From: Ipomoea triloba
Taxonomy: Eukaryota > Streptophyta > Magnoliopsida > Solanales > Convolvulaceae
Assembly: GCF_003576645.1 (NCBI RefSeq)
Contig: NC_044930.1
Location: 7,234,518-7,298,517 of the forward strand
Reading direction: 5' to 3'
Length of the DNA stretch: 64,000 bases
Shown: positions 25,650 to 36,129 of the stretch, piece after piece
Layout of the letters: each line of letters starts with the position of its first letter
Position numbering within the stretch: position 1 is the first letter of the stretch
Translations under genes and position numbers: made by a program
Notes under the pieces: generated by a model
Told to the model about the DNA's origin: nothing
What the model saw: the letters and a program-made list of their open reading frames with translations, nothing else
Databases searched by the model: none

Positions 25650-28163
25650 CTAGTATTTTCGCCCGTGCGTTGCACGGAATGGATTTGTTATAATATTTTA
25701 AGAATATTTGGATCGATATACAATTATATAAATTATAACATCGAATATTGTATAGCGCAATTGATGAAATTGGTTGGATCGATTATGTTGTCTGGTGTTT
25801 TCCTTGCTTGAATTAGAGCAAATAATTGTTCAATTACCGGTGCGATGCACAAATAAATTTTTTATTATATATTTAGATAATAAAAATAAAGAAAATTATA
25901 AAAAAATTCTAATATTGAACGTGTACATTTATTTGATTATAAGATTAGTGCAAATGTATAACTCAATTAATTGAAATATATATGACTTGTTTGTCTACAA
26001 TTATCTTAAAAAGATCGATATGTAATATGACTTATGTAATTATATTATTACTAAAATAAATATGAGAAAAATGAGAAATAATTTAATTATAATCTTTATA
26101 AAAATAAATTCAACGACCAGTGTTATTATCATAATAATTATTAGGCAACTATTATTATTCAATTACACTAATATATGTGCAATTATACTTTTATACCTTA
26201 AGTATATTAATTTTCACCCTATCGCATTTAGTTTTTCTTTCTTCTTCATATTTGAATGAATTAATTGTAACTATTATAAAAAATCTAACAGTCATGTTTA
26301 ATTAATTTTTTTTTAAGTTTAAATAATTTAAAGTTTTCAAAAGGAAAGTGTAATTAATTTTTTTTTTAAGTTTATAAATAATTTTCAGTCAATTAGTAAT
26401 ATCCATTCCCTTTTCCAATTTGCCTAATTTCCGTTTCCTTTTCCATTATGATTTTTTTTTTTTTATATTTTCAATCAATTAGTAAAATCAGTTTTCTTTT
26501 TCATTTTCTCTTTAATATTGTATGGGCGGAATTTCACAAAGATGATTTTATTTTTATTAATAGTAGTATAGATATAGAAGTATAGATAAGTATTTGAATT
26601 ATTATTATTGGTGTAAATAATAATTAATAAATTATTTTTTCTTATAAAATTATGCAGAATTAGTTTCCATTATTCTCAATATTCTAATAGTTTAATTATT
26701 CTCAGAATTTGGTAAATAAAATTTGGTTACCAATTAAACTTTATTAATTTTTTTACCAATTAATTAATAATATTAGTTTGCGCGAGAAAGTTGAATAGGA
26801 AGATTTTTCTTTTATTAATAGTATTGATATGTGAATATAAAAACAATATTACCAATTAATATATATTAGTTAATTTCCATTTTACATTTTCTTACCAAAT
26901 AAGCTTTATTAATTATTTGACCAATAAAATATTTAATTAATTCACTACAAAAGTTTTGGCGGGAAAAATGATATAGGAGGATTTTACTTTTATATCTTGA
27001 TTAATTTTTTTATCAATTAATTAATAATATTAGTTTGCGCGGGAAAGTTGAATGAGAAGATTTTTCTTTTATTAATAGTATTGATATGTGAATATAGAAA
27101 CAATATTACCAATTAATAGATATTAGTTAATTTCCATTTTACATTTTCTTACTGGTTGTAGCTTTTAGGTACACGCAAATACCCGGAGTATTCCGGGGTT
27201 ATCGATCCACAGGGAATGGTTGGTCAAGCACTAACTCGGATTGATTCTTGTGAAGCTAGTTCGATAATAACGGGATTAAGACAACAAAAGTAAATAACAA
27301 AAATAAAAGCAACAAATGAAGAGAGATATATAAGATGCAACATAGGTAAGGATATGGATCGGGTCAATGCCCATCATGAGTCAAACAAATGTAGAAAAGA
27401 AGTTTTATCCCTTGTGAATGGAGGAAATGCACTAAAGTCCTCGGTGTCACTCTCGTGATCTACCCGAATGTGCCAAACCGCAGTTATCTACTCTCGTAGT
27501 CTACAAGCGAGGCTCGTCTTAAAGATCCTAAGCAAATCAACATGCCCAAACTCAAGTTAATCCTACAAGTTGTGAGAAGGTAGCCTAAACTAACATCTAG
27601 ATTCCAACACGCTGTCACCCGTGAAGGAACCGTTTTGGCTAACTTCTAAATTCCAACCCGCTCTCGCGGTGAAGGAACCGAAGATTAGCCGAGAAATCCC
27701 CCTATAATTTATCAAGCTCTCGCATTGTATAAATCAATAGGTGTGACAAGAGTGTTCTAGCCATGCCCGATTCTCACCGTGACACAACAACAAACAAGCA
27801 TGTAATTGGATCCATTAATCACACACTTTCAATAACAAGTCTTGCACACAACAACTCATAGAAGCTAAACTAACAATTCATAATAATTGAAGAACGAACA
27901 ACAATCTAGACATAAACACAATCCATAATCCAAATATAAATAAATTTAAGAACAAGCATCTTGATACAAGGTTAGCTCAAGGTAAATTAAGGAAAGAAAG
28001 GGAAGAAATTCCCCTCGATCCATCGGTTGAAGCTCATAACCTTGTATCATCCCTCTTCTTATTACAAAATAAATCCTAATCTACTCCTACACTACTAAAC
28101 AAGCCTCACTTGGAGGTCTACATTTTTAAGGAGAAGAAAAGGAAAAGAGAAGAGGGGAAGGGA

Positions 28164-28345
28164 CTAATCTAATTTGAAAATTGGATATTGAAGAATGGAG
28201 AAATGAGGGGTATTTTTGAAAATTGGATATTGAAGAATGGAGAAATGAGGGGTATTTATGAAAATTGGATATTGAAGAATGGAGAAATGAGGGGTATTTA
28301 TAGTTGGGCAAAGGCAGGGGCAAAAGAAATGAGGGGTATTTATAG
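28164..28345. repeat. 47-bp tandem repeat inside the solo LTR
   Basis: GAAAATTGGATATTGAAGAA followed by TGGAGAAATGAGGGGTATTT occurs three times in tandem. A second small duplication, AAATGAGGGGTATTTATAG with TTGGGCAAAGGCAGGGGCAA, follows it. Confidence 0.85.
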
Positions 28346-28451
28346 TTGGGCAAAGGCAGGGGCAAAATTGGAATTTAGACTGCAGAATTCTCGCGCATGG
28401 TCAACGATTTTCGCCGCGGCGAAAGTCCAAAAATCCGGGCAGTGTGAAAAT

Positions 28452-28497
28452 GGACAATAGGCGTCTGTTTCAGGACGCAGACAGACGCCTATTGTCC
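28452..28497. other. Perfect 16-bp hairpin in the solo LTR
   Basis: GGACAATAGGCGTCTG at 28452-28467 is the exact reverse complement of 28482-28497, with a 14-base loop. A 16-bp palindrome, TTTCGCCGCGGCGAAA, lies just upstream at about 28409-28424. Both could form RNA structure in the LTR transcript; any function is unknown. Confidence 0.75.
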
Positions 28498-29134
28498 TCC
28501 TCCAGAATTTCTGCAGAATCTTCCACTTTCTCTTTTTGCTTTTGGCTTCATGTTTTATGCCTCTTTTTGCCTTCTTTCATTTGTCTTTTGCTTCCCACTC
28601 ATCACATCATTCCACCAAATCATGTCTTCCACCTACTTGGTGCAATTAAATATACACATACAAAACAAGATTATAAATGCCACTACAAAATATTAATATT
28701 ATGCTCAATTATCAAATCTTCATCATCTTTGGTCAAATAATAATTATTTATCACAATGAAGAAATTCAATATTATTAAGAACATAATATTAATATTTAGT
28801 GGTAGAAATGGATTTAAATATGGGGTAAAAATATGACCAAATATACTCTTATCACTTACCGAATAAGCTTTATTAATTATTTGACCAATAAAATATTTAA
28901 TTAATTCACTACAAAAGTTTTGGCGGGAAAAATGAAATAGGAGGATTTTACTTTTATATATAGTATAGATTGTTAGAAATTTTTAGAAATTGAACCAATA
29001 TGCTCGTTCTCTGGCAACTTAGTTATAGTAATGAATTGCTATCCTAATTCATTTGTATAGATGATATATTTTTTGTCTAGATATATAGCAACTTTATTAT
29101 TTTGAAAAGAAAAACATAATATCATCGATTATAT

Positions 29135-29385
29135 TTACACATTATTGAAAACCTCTTTGTAGACGACAATGGAAGTCGCAACACAATCTTGTCCATCCTC
29201 GTCTACCGCTAACACCTTCAGGCCATTAAGATGACTGACTCGGGAGAAAGCCACATATAATTGACCATGACTAAAGACCGGTTTTTTTAGCAATAACCCA
29301 ACGTGAGTTAGTGTTTGGCTTTAGCTTTTGTTTATAGTCATGGCATATGCAAATATCAATGAGATTTGTTTATGCTGGAACTTGA
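29135..29385 (-). pseudogene. Helitron helicase C-terminal fragment (Pif1 type)
   Basis: Translating the minus strand gives AYAMTINKS, then QTLTHVGLLLKKPVF, SHGQLYVAFSRVSHLNGLKV, LAVDEDG and a stop at 29135. These match the last motifs of the Pif1-like helicase in plant Helitron Rep-helicase proteins (INKSQGQT and SHGQLYVA-SR). Only about 70 residues remain and a stop codon lies between NKS and QTL. Rep and the other helicase motifs are absent. It follows directly after RPA-like sequence in the same orientation, so an internal deletion has joined the two. Confidence 0.8.
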
Positions 29386-30640
29386 AGGACAATCAGTGGT
29401 TCTGCCAAATCAACATTATAGTAAGGCAAGACAGAATCCACGTGTTCCTCCCATAGGGTAACAATGAGCCGACTACCCCTGGGTAGTGAAAACAAAAATG
29501 AGCATGATGATGCCTAAATTTATACTTAAACAAATCAAAAAGACATTTAAACAAACTTGGACAACTTTTTGCTCAGTAATGGAAACAACACGGCCAATCG
29601 AATCTGCAAAAAACCAAACAAAATATTTGAAATAAAAGACCTTTTGTATCCTATATTGCCAAACTAAAATAAATTTAAAATTGGCATTCATGAATGTATA
29701 CTATTAGAAATTTAGTATAACAAAAAGAAATAAAAACACATCTAGTGTAGAATAAGATTTAAAGAAGAATTTACCAATTAGCATATTGTTATCCACTCCT
29801 CCGAGAGCCTTCAATGTTTCTTGAATTTAACCACAAACTCTTTAGGGATTTGTAAATGGATACAAGTTCCCTGAAGAAAGAAAAAAAAAATATTGTAATG
29901 CTCTCCAGGTGCAAATATTAAATATGGCTACAGTGTTCACTACAAAATGCCAACCACCGCAAAATTTACACAACCTTTTTTCCTCTCCTCCGAGAGCCTT
30001 CAATGTTTCTTGAATTTAACCACAAACTCTTTAGGGATTTGTAAATGGATACAAGTTCCCTGAAGAAAGAAAAAAAAAATATTGTAATGCTCTCCAGGTG
30101 CAAATATTAAATATGGCTACAGTGTTCACTACAAAATGCCAACCACCGCAAAATTTACACAACCTTTTTTCCTCTCCTCCGAGAGCCTTCAATGTTTCTT
30201 GAATTTAACCACAAACTCTTTAGGGATTTGTAAATGGATACAAGTTCCTTGAAGAAAGAAAAAAAAATATTGTAATGCTCTCCAGGTGCAAACATTAAAT
30301 ATGGCTACAGTGTTCACTACAAAATGCCAACCACCACAAAATTTACACAACCTTTTTTCCTCTAATTCATAGAACAAAATTCGGCCACGATATAGGCACA
30401 ATCTGCTCTCCCTAATTTATATACACTTTTAAACTTAATAGCATTTACCTGGGAGTCATGGAGTAAGCACTCCAGTGTGTGTTGGTTGATTGTGGAATGT
30501 GGATATTCCCTTGACAAATAACAACGCATTAGCCGGAGTCTAATACAACTCCTTCTCGTCTTGGGAGATAGGTCGGAAGTAGAGACAAAAACAGACCCCA
30601 TTAGTGAAAGAACAATATTGTTGAAAGATTTGTGTGACAA
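29386..30640 (-). pseudogene. RPA-like (OB-fold) protein remnant of a Helitron
   Basis: Plant Helitrons often carry a replication protein A-like single-strand-binding gene. The minus strand starts ATG at 30640 (MSHKSFNNIVLSLMG), continues with the typical IRLRLMRCYLSREYPH and LECLLHDSQ, and later has IGRVVSITEQKVVQ, RLIVTLWEEHVDSVLPYYN and VDLAEPLIVLQ. The latter resembles the third OB fold of RPA1. The copy is broken by stop codons and by the triplicated 189-bp unit at 29797-30362, which repeats an exon-like piece (KRLCKFCGGWHFVVN). Not expected to be functional. Confidence 0.7.
29797..30362 (-). repeat. 189-bp unit in three tandem copies
   Basis: The landmark CCGAGAGCCT falls at 29801, 29990 and 30179, exactly 189 bp apart. 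The first two copies are nearly identical and the third has a handful of changes. The unit covers an exon-like piece of the RPA-type Helitron gene, an intron-like T/C tract and flanking sequence. Confidence 0.93.
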
Positions 30641-30659
30641 TATCGTTTTACTATTTCGA

Positions 30660-31349
30660 TTTGTGTGAGCAGGTTATAAAATTTCTAATTGATGAATGTA
30701 TTTATAATACGAATTGACGGAGGAATTGTAGTATAGGAATTGTAGACTTCATTTTGTAGTATTGGATTTAGTGTTTTAATAGCAGATTTATTTGATACGA
30801 ATTGTATTGGAATTGTAGTATATGAATTGTATTGTTTTAATATTATTCCATTATTTTAATTGTTTTAATGTACAATACTTTGGGCGGGAAGGAAGATTTC
30901 ATTTTGGAGGATTTTGTTTTTATATGTATAAAGATTACACAATCCTTAATAGTATAGGAGTGTTTTAGGCGGGAAGTTAAAGTTGATGATATTGTTTTTA
31001 TTAATAGTATAGATTGCATTGCAGGGAAAGATATTGTTTTTATTAATAGTATAGATTGCATTGCAGGGAAAAATATATGAACTATTAATAGTATAGATTG
31101 CATTGCAGGGAAAAATATATGAACTGTATTATTACGATTAGTAATTTTAATCAAGAATTCTATTAGAATAGTAATATAGGGAAGAATATATTTTTATTAG
31201 AAATTGTATCTCAATATTTTAATGTACAATTTTATTACGAATAGGAATTGTATTATCATATTTTACAATATTACACAATCCTTAATAGTATATGAATGTT
31301 TTGGGCGGGAAGTTAAAGTTGAGGATATTGTTTTTATTAATAGTATAGA
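30660..31349 (-). mobile_element. Helitron 5' region with repeated 5' termini
   Basis: A Helitron-type 5' end, TCTATACTATTAATAAAAAC on the minus strand, begins at 31349 with host A at 31350. The same terminal word recurs near 31017 and 31061 within a 44-bp tandem unit (ATTGCATTGCAGGGAAA plus the terminus). A related word lies near 31097. The RPA-like gene lies downstream in the matching orientation, so this is the likely 5' end of that element. Its own 3' end was not found. Confidence 0.6.
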
Positions 31350-31500
31350 TTAATTTCAAAATAAAGAACAAGTAAACATAACAAGTTTTAAACCTTAACC
31401 TCCCACTAGAATAATGTCATTTCATTCCATTATACTACGTGATCAATTTGACATTGTTGTTTCAAATTTAATTAAGAAGCATATTAAATTTGGAGTTGTA

Positions 31501-31538
31501 GCCAAAGACCTTGTGGTCTAGTGGCACGTAGTACTCAA
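31501..31538 (+). mobile_element. Internally deleted SINE, family A, with target duplication
   Basis: Only 38 bp: the head with box A (TTGTGGTCTAGTGGCAC) is joined directly to the tail GTAGTACTCAAAA. AATTTGGAGTTGTA flanks it on both sides (31487-31500 and 31539-31552). The target duplication shows that it arrived by retrotransposition, either already shortened or shortened afterwards. Confidence 0.8.
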
Positions 31539-31759
31539 AATTTGGAGTTGTAGAGAATTGTATTTGTTTTAAATTTTGTTAGTATTTTTTATTTAAATAA
31601 AATAAGTCACATATATTTTAAAACCAAATTAAAAAATTTTAATTATTAAAAAACGATAAAGAAAAATATATTTAAAATTTAAAATTCCACTATTAATTTT
31701 TCTTCTATTAATATAAATTGACCTAATAAAAATTTAAGTTCATTTTAAATTGTATGATA

Positions 31760-31893
31760 TATTTTGTAGCTCTCGTCAATACAACTGACCTGTTGAAGTA
31801 CAAAGAGTCAATTCAGCTCGACTGAGGCTTGATCTCATGACCTCCTATATGGAGAGTCACTACATGTCATCTGAGCACAAGGTGTTTTGACTC
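31760..31893 (-). mobile_element. tRNA-derived SINE, family A, diverged
   Basis: The reverse complement shows CACCTTGTGCTCAGATGACAT at the box A position, CTCCATATAGGAGGTCATG and GATCAAGCCTCAGTC near box B, then GACTCTTTGTACTTCAACAGG. This is an older copy of the family. Confidence 0.6.
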
Positions 31894-31977
31894 ATTACTA
31901 TTATTTTATTCATCTAAATAAATAACTAAACAAAATACAATAAATAAATGAACTAGAACATGTAAAACACAATAAAT

Positions 31978-32093
31978 TTTTTTGGATTGTGTGGGTTGGG
32001 CGTGTGTTGCCTTGTGGAGGTTATGTGTTTGATACCCCTTGGGCTAATACTTTCCCGATACTCCATTATAAGTCCCCCTCCCAAAAAAAAAAA
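31978..32093 (+). mobile_element. Possible SINE of another family
   Basis: A G/T-rich head (GTGGGTTGGGCGTGTGTTG), a box-B-like GTGTTTGATACCCC, then a C-rich stretch ending in an A run. The structure suggests a polymerase III retroelement, but no target duplication was seen. Confidence 0.35.
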
Positions 32094-32279
32094 CTTTCTT
32101 TAGTTGTCTACGGCGAACAAAGAAAGTATAGACATTCATAACCTATGCCTTGACCCTCTCAATCCGATTCTCCTCACTTTTGGATAGCTTGGTGATTGGT
32201 CCGTGTCGCATTCCTTGCACGCGGTTCGTCAGGACAACTTAGCTCTGGTACGTACCCTGCAAGAAAAAACAAAGAGATT

Positions 32280-32720
32280 TTTATCGCCTTGAGGTGTGTT
32301 GCCTCCCTGGGTCGCCTTCCTTGCTTGTGGGTTTAGAAAAGTTGATTCTTGGTCGCCTTTCCTACATGCGGGTCGATGAGCTACTTTCGTTACATGCAAG
32401 CCCGTATGACTCTATTTTTTTTAGGCGCGATGCCTTATGTACTGGGCTACATTCCCTACTTGCGGGCCCAAAAAAGATGATTATGCTCGGCCACCTTCCC
32501 TGCTTGCAAGCTCCTTATGTCGCACTTCGTACATGCAGGCATGTATGACTTTTTTTATTATTATTTTTTCCTTTCCTTTGTTTTTCTTTTGAGGCGTGAT
32601 GCCTTGCTGGGCCACCTTCCCTACTTGCGGGCACAGAAAAGATGATTCTCGGCCACTTTCTCTACATGCGAGCCGATGAGCCGCCTTCCCTACTTGCATA
32701 TTTCTTGGGCCATCTTTCCT
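32280..32720. repeat. Degenerate tandem repeat with GGCCACCTTCCCTACTTGCG-like core
   Basis: The core recurs at least six times with variants (CGCCTTTCCTACATGCGGG, CTACATTCCCTACTTGCGGG, CCACCTTCCCTGCTTGCAAG). Phrases such as AAAAGATGATT and GGCGYGATGCCTT recur between copies. Frames across it are repeats, not genes. Confidence 0.6.
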
Positions 32721-32919
32721 ACATGCAAGTTTGGATTAGTACTTTTAGATTTTTATTTTGATTTTTTTTTGTTCACATTGTTGCTTTAGATGTGATTATA
32801 TTATGATCATTTGCCTTAATTTTTAATTTTTATATTTTTAAAACCTTTATTCCAAAAGGAAAAAAAGAAAAAAAAACAAACATTTATTTCAATTATAGGT
32901 CATATATAACTAAACATCA

Positions 32920-33032
32920 ATATTGCCATATTAATAATCATTTTAATTCCACCCTACTACCAAACATATAAAATACTTTTATTAAAATTCATTACTATTT
33001 CAATTCCCTTATGTGAACCAAACACGCCCTAA
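32920..33032. mobile_element. Truncated Tourist-like MITE end
   Basis: Ends in GAACCAAACACGCCC followed by TAA, matching the terminus of the complete element at 34484-34784 (GGGTGTGTTTGGTTC). The other end could not be located. Confidence 0.4.
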
Positions 33033-33328
33033 TGGCATGAAGTAACTCTAGATTTTGATAGCTGTGCCTCCTCACGTATAATCTCTATTTTTCTTGTAAT
33101 GGATTTGTTTCTTTCTTCGAGTAAAAACACAATACATTAGTTAGTATGATAAGCAAGCCTATGAAGACAAGACGACAGAATTACCAAATACCAATAGAAA
33201 TGTAACAATTCATTATACACTTCCAATAGTTATATTATTGAACCGTATCTATTTATTACATACTGAATGTTCACAATCAATTTGAATTGTGAGCATTATT
33301 TAGTATGTAAATTGTTAACATTCAGTAT

Positions 33329-34097
33329 TGAACTATTGATAGAGCGTAAATAAAACTGGGGGGTTACAAATACACTACCAATACGTATGATGTGAACAAG
33401 TAGGAAGAAGTGCTCGTAGGTTAGTTGGCCGATCGGTTTATCGGGTGATGACTGAGCGGTCCGAGGCTATGTTGTATTACAAGTAGTAAATGATTACAAG
33501 TGGATGGTCACAAGTGGTGAGTATATTGCTATTAGAGCAAATCTCTGGTAGAGTGACGCTACGGAGTGATGGAGATCTGACAAGTGAGGGCGAGACCCTC
33601 CTATTTATACTAAGTCGGTCTACGCATTTAATGCCCCTGTTGCAAGTGACTTGAAGTGGCGCGTTCTCGTTGGCTTGGTTAGGCAATCGCCCCGCAACTA
33701 CGCGTAGGTTGGTTGATCGAGGTGACAGAGCCATTAATTCTTCAAGTTGTCAATCGTCACTCTGCAGGCGCAAGTTGGCCTTGTCAATCGTCGCTCTGCA
33801 GGCGCAAGTTGGCCTCCATTACTTGGCGCATAAGTTAGGTTTTCCAGCTTTGCGAAGCGTAATGCAATGTGGGCCGACTAGTCAACCTACGGTAGATCGG
33901 TCGGGTGGCTTTCCGCCGGAGCGATTCTAAGGGTGATCTAAAAACATCTTCTTCTGTCACGAGACCTATTGACACAAACGGTACAGTTGATCGCAAGTGA
34001 TTCAATTCCGTTGGGTTGATGGCTATGACGGAGGGGTCAGGTAACTCCTTGACGGGTCGTCTAAACGAATTAGTCCTTTATGCGTATTTACCTATCA
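33329..34097 (-). mobile_element. Solo LTR with 5-bp target duplication
   Basis: On the plus strand it runs from TGAACTATTG to TTTACCTATCA. AGTAT flanks it on both sides (33324-33328 and 34098-34102). A TATA-like TATAAATAGGAGG on the minus strand near 33600 suggests that the LTR promoter points left. A 32-bp segment with CTCTGCAGGCGCAAGTTGGC is duplicated in tandem near 33748-33812. There is no internal retroelement sequence. It is inserted into an older repeat (GAATTGTGAGCATT..GTGTATTTTGAA), an uninterrupted relative of which lies near 44805-44870. Confidence 0.85.
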
Positions 34098-34192
34098 AGT
34101 ATAAATATAAATTGTGTATTTTGAAATCGGATCCACCTTGCAGGACTTAGGCACACAAAATAAGTTATCATACACTTCATGGCAAGTATCAT

Positions 34193-34265
34193 CTACTGAG
34201 GCTCGAACCCACCCCTTTCCATATGGGAGTGCAACCGAGTGCCACTAAACCACAAAGTCTTGGCA
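34193..34265 (-). mobile_element. tRNA-derived SINE, family A, 5' part
   Basis: The reverse complement reads GCCAAGACTTTGTGGTTTAG, TGGCACTCGGTTGCACTCC, CATATGG and then GGTTCGAGCCTCAGTAG, so both box A and box B are present. The 3' body and A tail are missing. Confidence 0.7.
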
Positions 34266-34279
34266 GTTATTACTTACTA

Positions 34280-34310
34280 CTAGTTTTATACGCGCATTGC
34301 GCGAATGGGT
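34280..34310 (-). mobile_element. Helitron-like 3' terminus
   Basis: On the minus strand a CGCGCAATGCGCG hairpin is followed by a short spacer, CTAG and host T. The body would extend to the right, but no 5' end was paired with it. Confidence 0.4.
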
Positions 34311-34483
34311 TAATGCCCAATGTTTATATTTAAATAAAATTTGAAAGTATATTAATGCAAGATTATATAGGAGAAGTTTATACATGGGTAATTGAATGTC
34401 GAATTTTTTTATTTAAATATCTAACTCAAAGTATATGAATCCAGGATAATATAGAAAATTCGTTATAATTATTACTACAATAA

Positions 34484-34784
34484 GGGTGTGTTTGGTTCGC
34501 ACATGAGAATCGGAATCGGTATGAGTATCAAATACTTGGTAAGGGTAATGAGTTTTAGTTAAAGTATTTTGCATGTTTGGTAGTAGGGTGGAATGGGAAT
34601 GAATATTAATAGTTGGGGAAGAAATGAGGAAGGCAAATGAAACACTTGTCTCATCAGGGTATAAGTTTTCCAATTAATGGGGTATTCCAAACCCATAGTA
34701 GTATTCTAAAAACTTATCAACCAAACAATAACAATCACTTTGATACTCATACTTTATGCCTAAACCCACAAACCAAACACATCC
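34484..34784. mobile_element. Tourist-like (PIF/Harbinger) MITE
   Basis: Terminal inverted repeats GGGTGTGTTTGGTTC and its near complement at the right end (AAACCAAACACATCC). TAA flanks both sides (34481-34483 and 34785-34787), the usual target duplication of this superfamily. 301 bp, non-coding. Confidence 0.85.
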
Positions 34785-35209
34785 TAAATGTTTGCAACCT
34801 TGTAAAATCGATAGTCTAAATATTTGGTCTAAGAATGATAGTCTAAATAAATACTACTTTTTGTTTGAATTTTTCTAAGTGTTCTTAATTCTCTTTTGAG
34901 TAACATTGTCATTGTCTTCATCTTTACTATTTGTTCTCTTCCTTTTTGTTGGTAGTGTGTTATTTGCAATTCGGTTATTGTTGGTAGCATAGATGACAAC
35001 GTCATGCAATGAGATTATGATATAAGAGCTATGAACTTTCCTTTAGTGTTCTGCTTGGGGTTCATTTGGTTCAACCATTATTGTTGAATGAGTTATTGTG
35101 GATAAAGAAATCCCTAGTTTAAGAAAAAAGATTAAATAAATTAATAAAAATTTGAAAATTTAAAATATTATGTATTCCAAAGATATTAAAATGTAGTTTC
35201 TCCCCTTCA

Positions 35210-36110
35210 ATTTGTTGGGTAATGGGTTATTTGAGTACTTTCATTGTTAACAAATCCCCCAAGCAGTTAATATGATTGATTTCAAACTATTCTTTTTTAT
35301 TTTTTTCATAGTATTAAAGAAATACATATGTATCATTTTTTTTGTGTAACTACTAATTTATTTAATTCAAAATAAGAGTAAAATAGAGTGATTCAACTTC
35401 AATTTGTTGGGTTATTTGAGTGCTCTCTTTGTCAACCAATCCCCAAGTAGTTAATATAATTAGTTTCAAATTATTTAATTTTTTTTTTCATACTATTAAT
35501 AAAATACTTGGTAAATAAATAAATAACATTATTTCGTACTATAACTTTGATATTTGATTATAATATATTGTAAAAATAAGATAGTGAACAATGTAATGAA
35601 TATCAATTGATAAATTTGAATGTAAAGAATCTTTGCATGAGAGAAAATAAAGACAATATAACTAATGAAATTATTTCTCTTATTTAATTTAATTTTTTGA
35701 TAATGAATAATTTTTTCAAATAAATGTATTGTAGACACATAATTCTAAATTAAAGAAATACATATGTATCATTTTTTTGTTGTAGCTACTAATTTATTTA
35801 ATTTAATAAGAGTAAAATAGAGTGAGAAACTTAACTATGTCAAATTTGATTGAGATGAGGTTCGAACCTAAGACTTTTTTTTTATATAAATTAATGGGTA
35901 AGTCAAAAGTTAACGGAATATTAACGGAGAAGAGAATATTTAACGGATAAACATAAAAGTATGGTTAAATTAGGTTATCTCTATTAATAATATTAATCTG
36001 GATTATCTTAACCATCTATTTGATTAAATAATTCATCTTAACCATCCATTTGATTAAATAATTTGACCGCCATTTTTTGTACCCATTTTAGGCCTAACTC
36101 TCTTTGGCTC
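35210..36110. repeat. Repetitive segment also present inverted at the window's right end
   Basis: From about 35738 (TAAAGAAATACATATGTATC) to 36060 the sequence closely matches the reverse complement of 63700-64000, including AGGTTCGAACCT, AACGGAGAAGAGAATATT and TTAACCATCTATTTGATT. Within this copy the block from about 35213 is also partly duplicated near 35405. Likely a dispersed non-coding mobile element; boundaries and class unknown. Confidence 0.65.
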
Positions 36111-36129
36111 TTATTAGTATAATAGATAT

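Larger units (their letters stand above)
27153..28854. mobile_element. Solo LTR with 5-bp target duplication
   Basis: Starts TGGTTGTAGC and ends CTCTTATCA, the TG...CA ends of an LTR. CTTAC flanks it exactly on both sides (27148-27152 and 28855-28859). The flanking sequence reads continuously once the insertion is removed, matching the duplicate at 26876-27000. No gag or pol sequence is present, so this is a recombined solo LTR. Length 1702 bp. The word ATACCCGGAGTATTCCGGGG lies near its left end. Superfamily not determined. Confidence 0.85.
25650..28969 (-). mobile_element. Non-autonomous Helitron interrupted by a solo LTR
   Basis: On the minus strand the element starts TCTATACTATATATAAAAG at 28969, with host A at 28970. 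It ends in a hairpin (CCGTGCAACGCACGG), a short spacer and CTAG at 25650, followed by host T. TC start, hairpin, CTRR end and A/T insertion site without duplication are the Helitron criteria. The interior is AT-rich and non-coding. Segments near 26740-26880 recur at 27000-27150, so the Helitron carries an internal duplication. Removing the nested solo LTR leaves about 1.6 kb. Pairing of these two ends is inferred; nested Helitron-like words also occur near 25838 and 26570. Confidence 0.65.

Noticed and set aside
28126..28460. Open frames with repeated YKYPSFLHSSISNF or ILKNGEMRGIY units
   Set aside because: Both are translations of the 47-bp tandem repeat in the solo LTR, not genes.
29473..29691. 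Separate small minus-strand gene
   Set aside because: The IGRVVSITEQKVVQ segment belongs to the RPA-like Helitron remnant, so it was annotated as part of that pseudogene.
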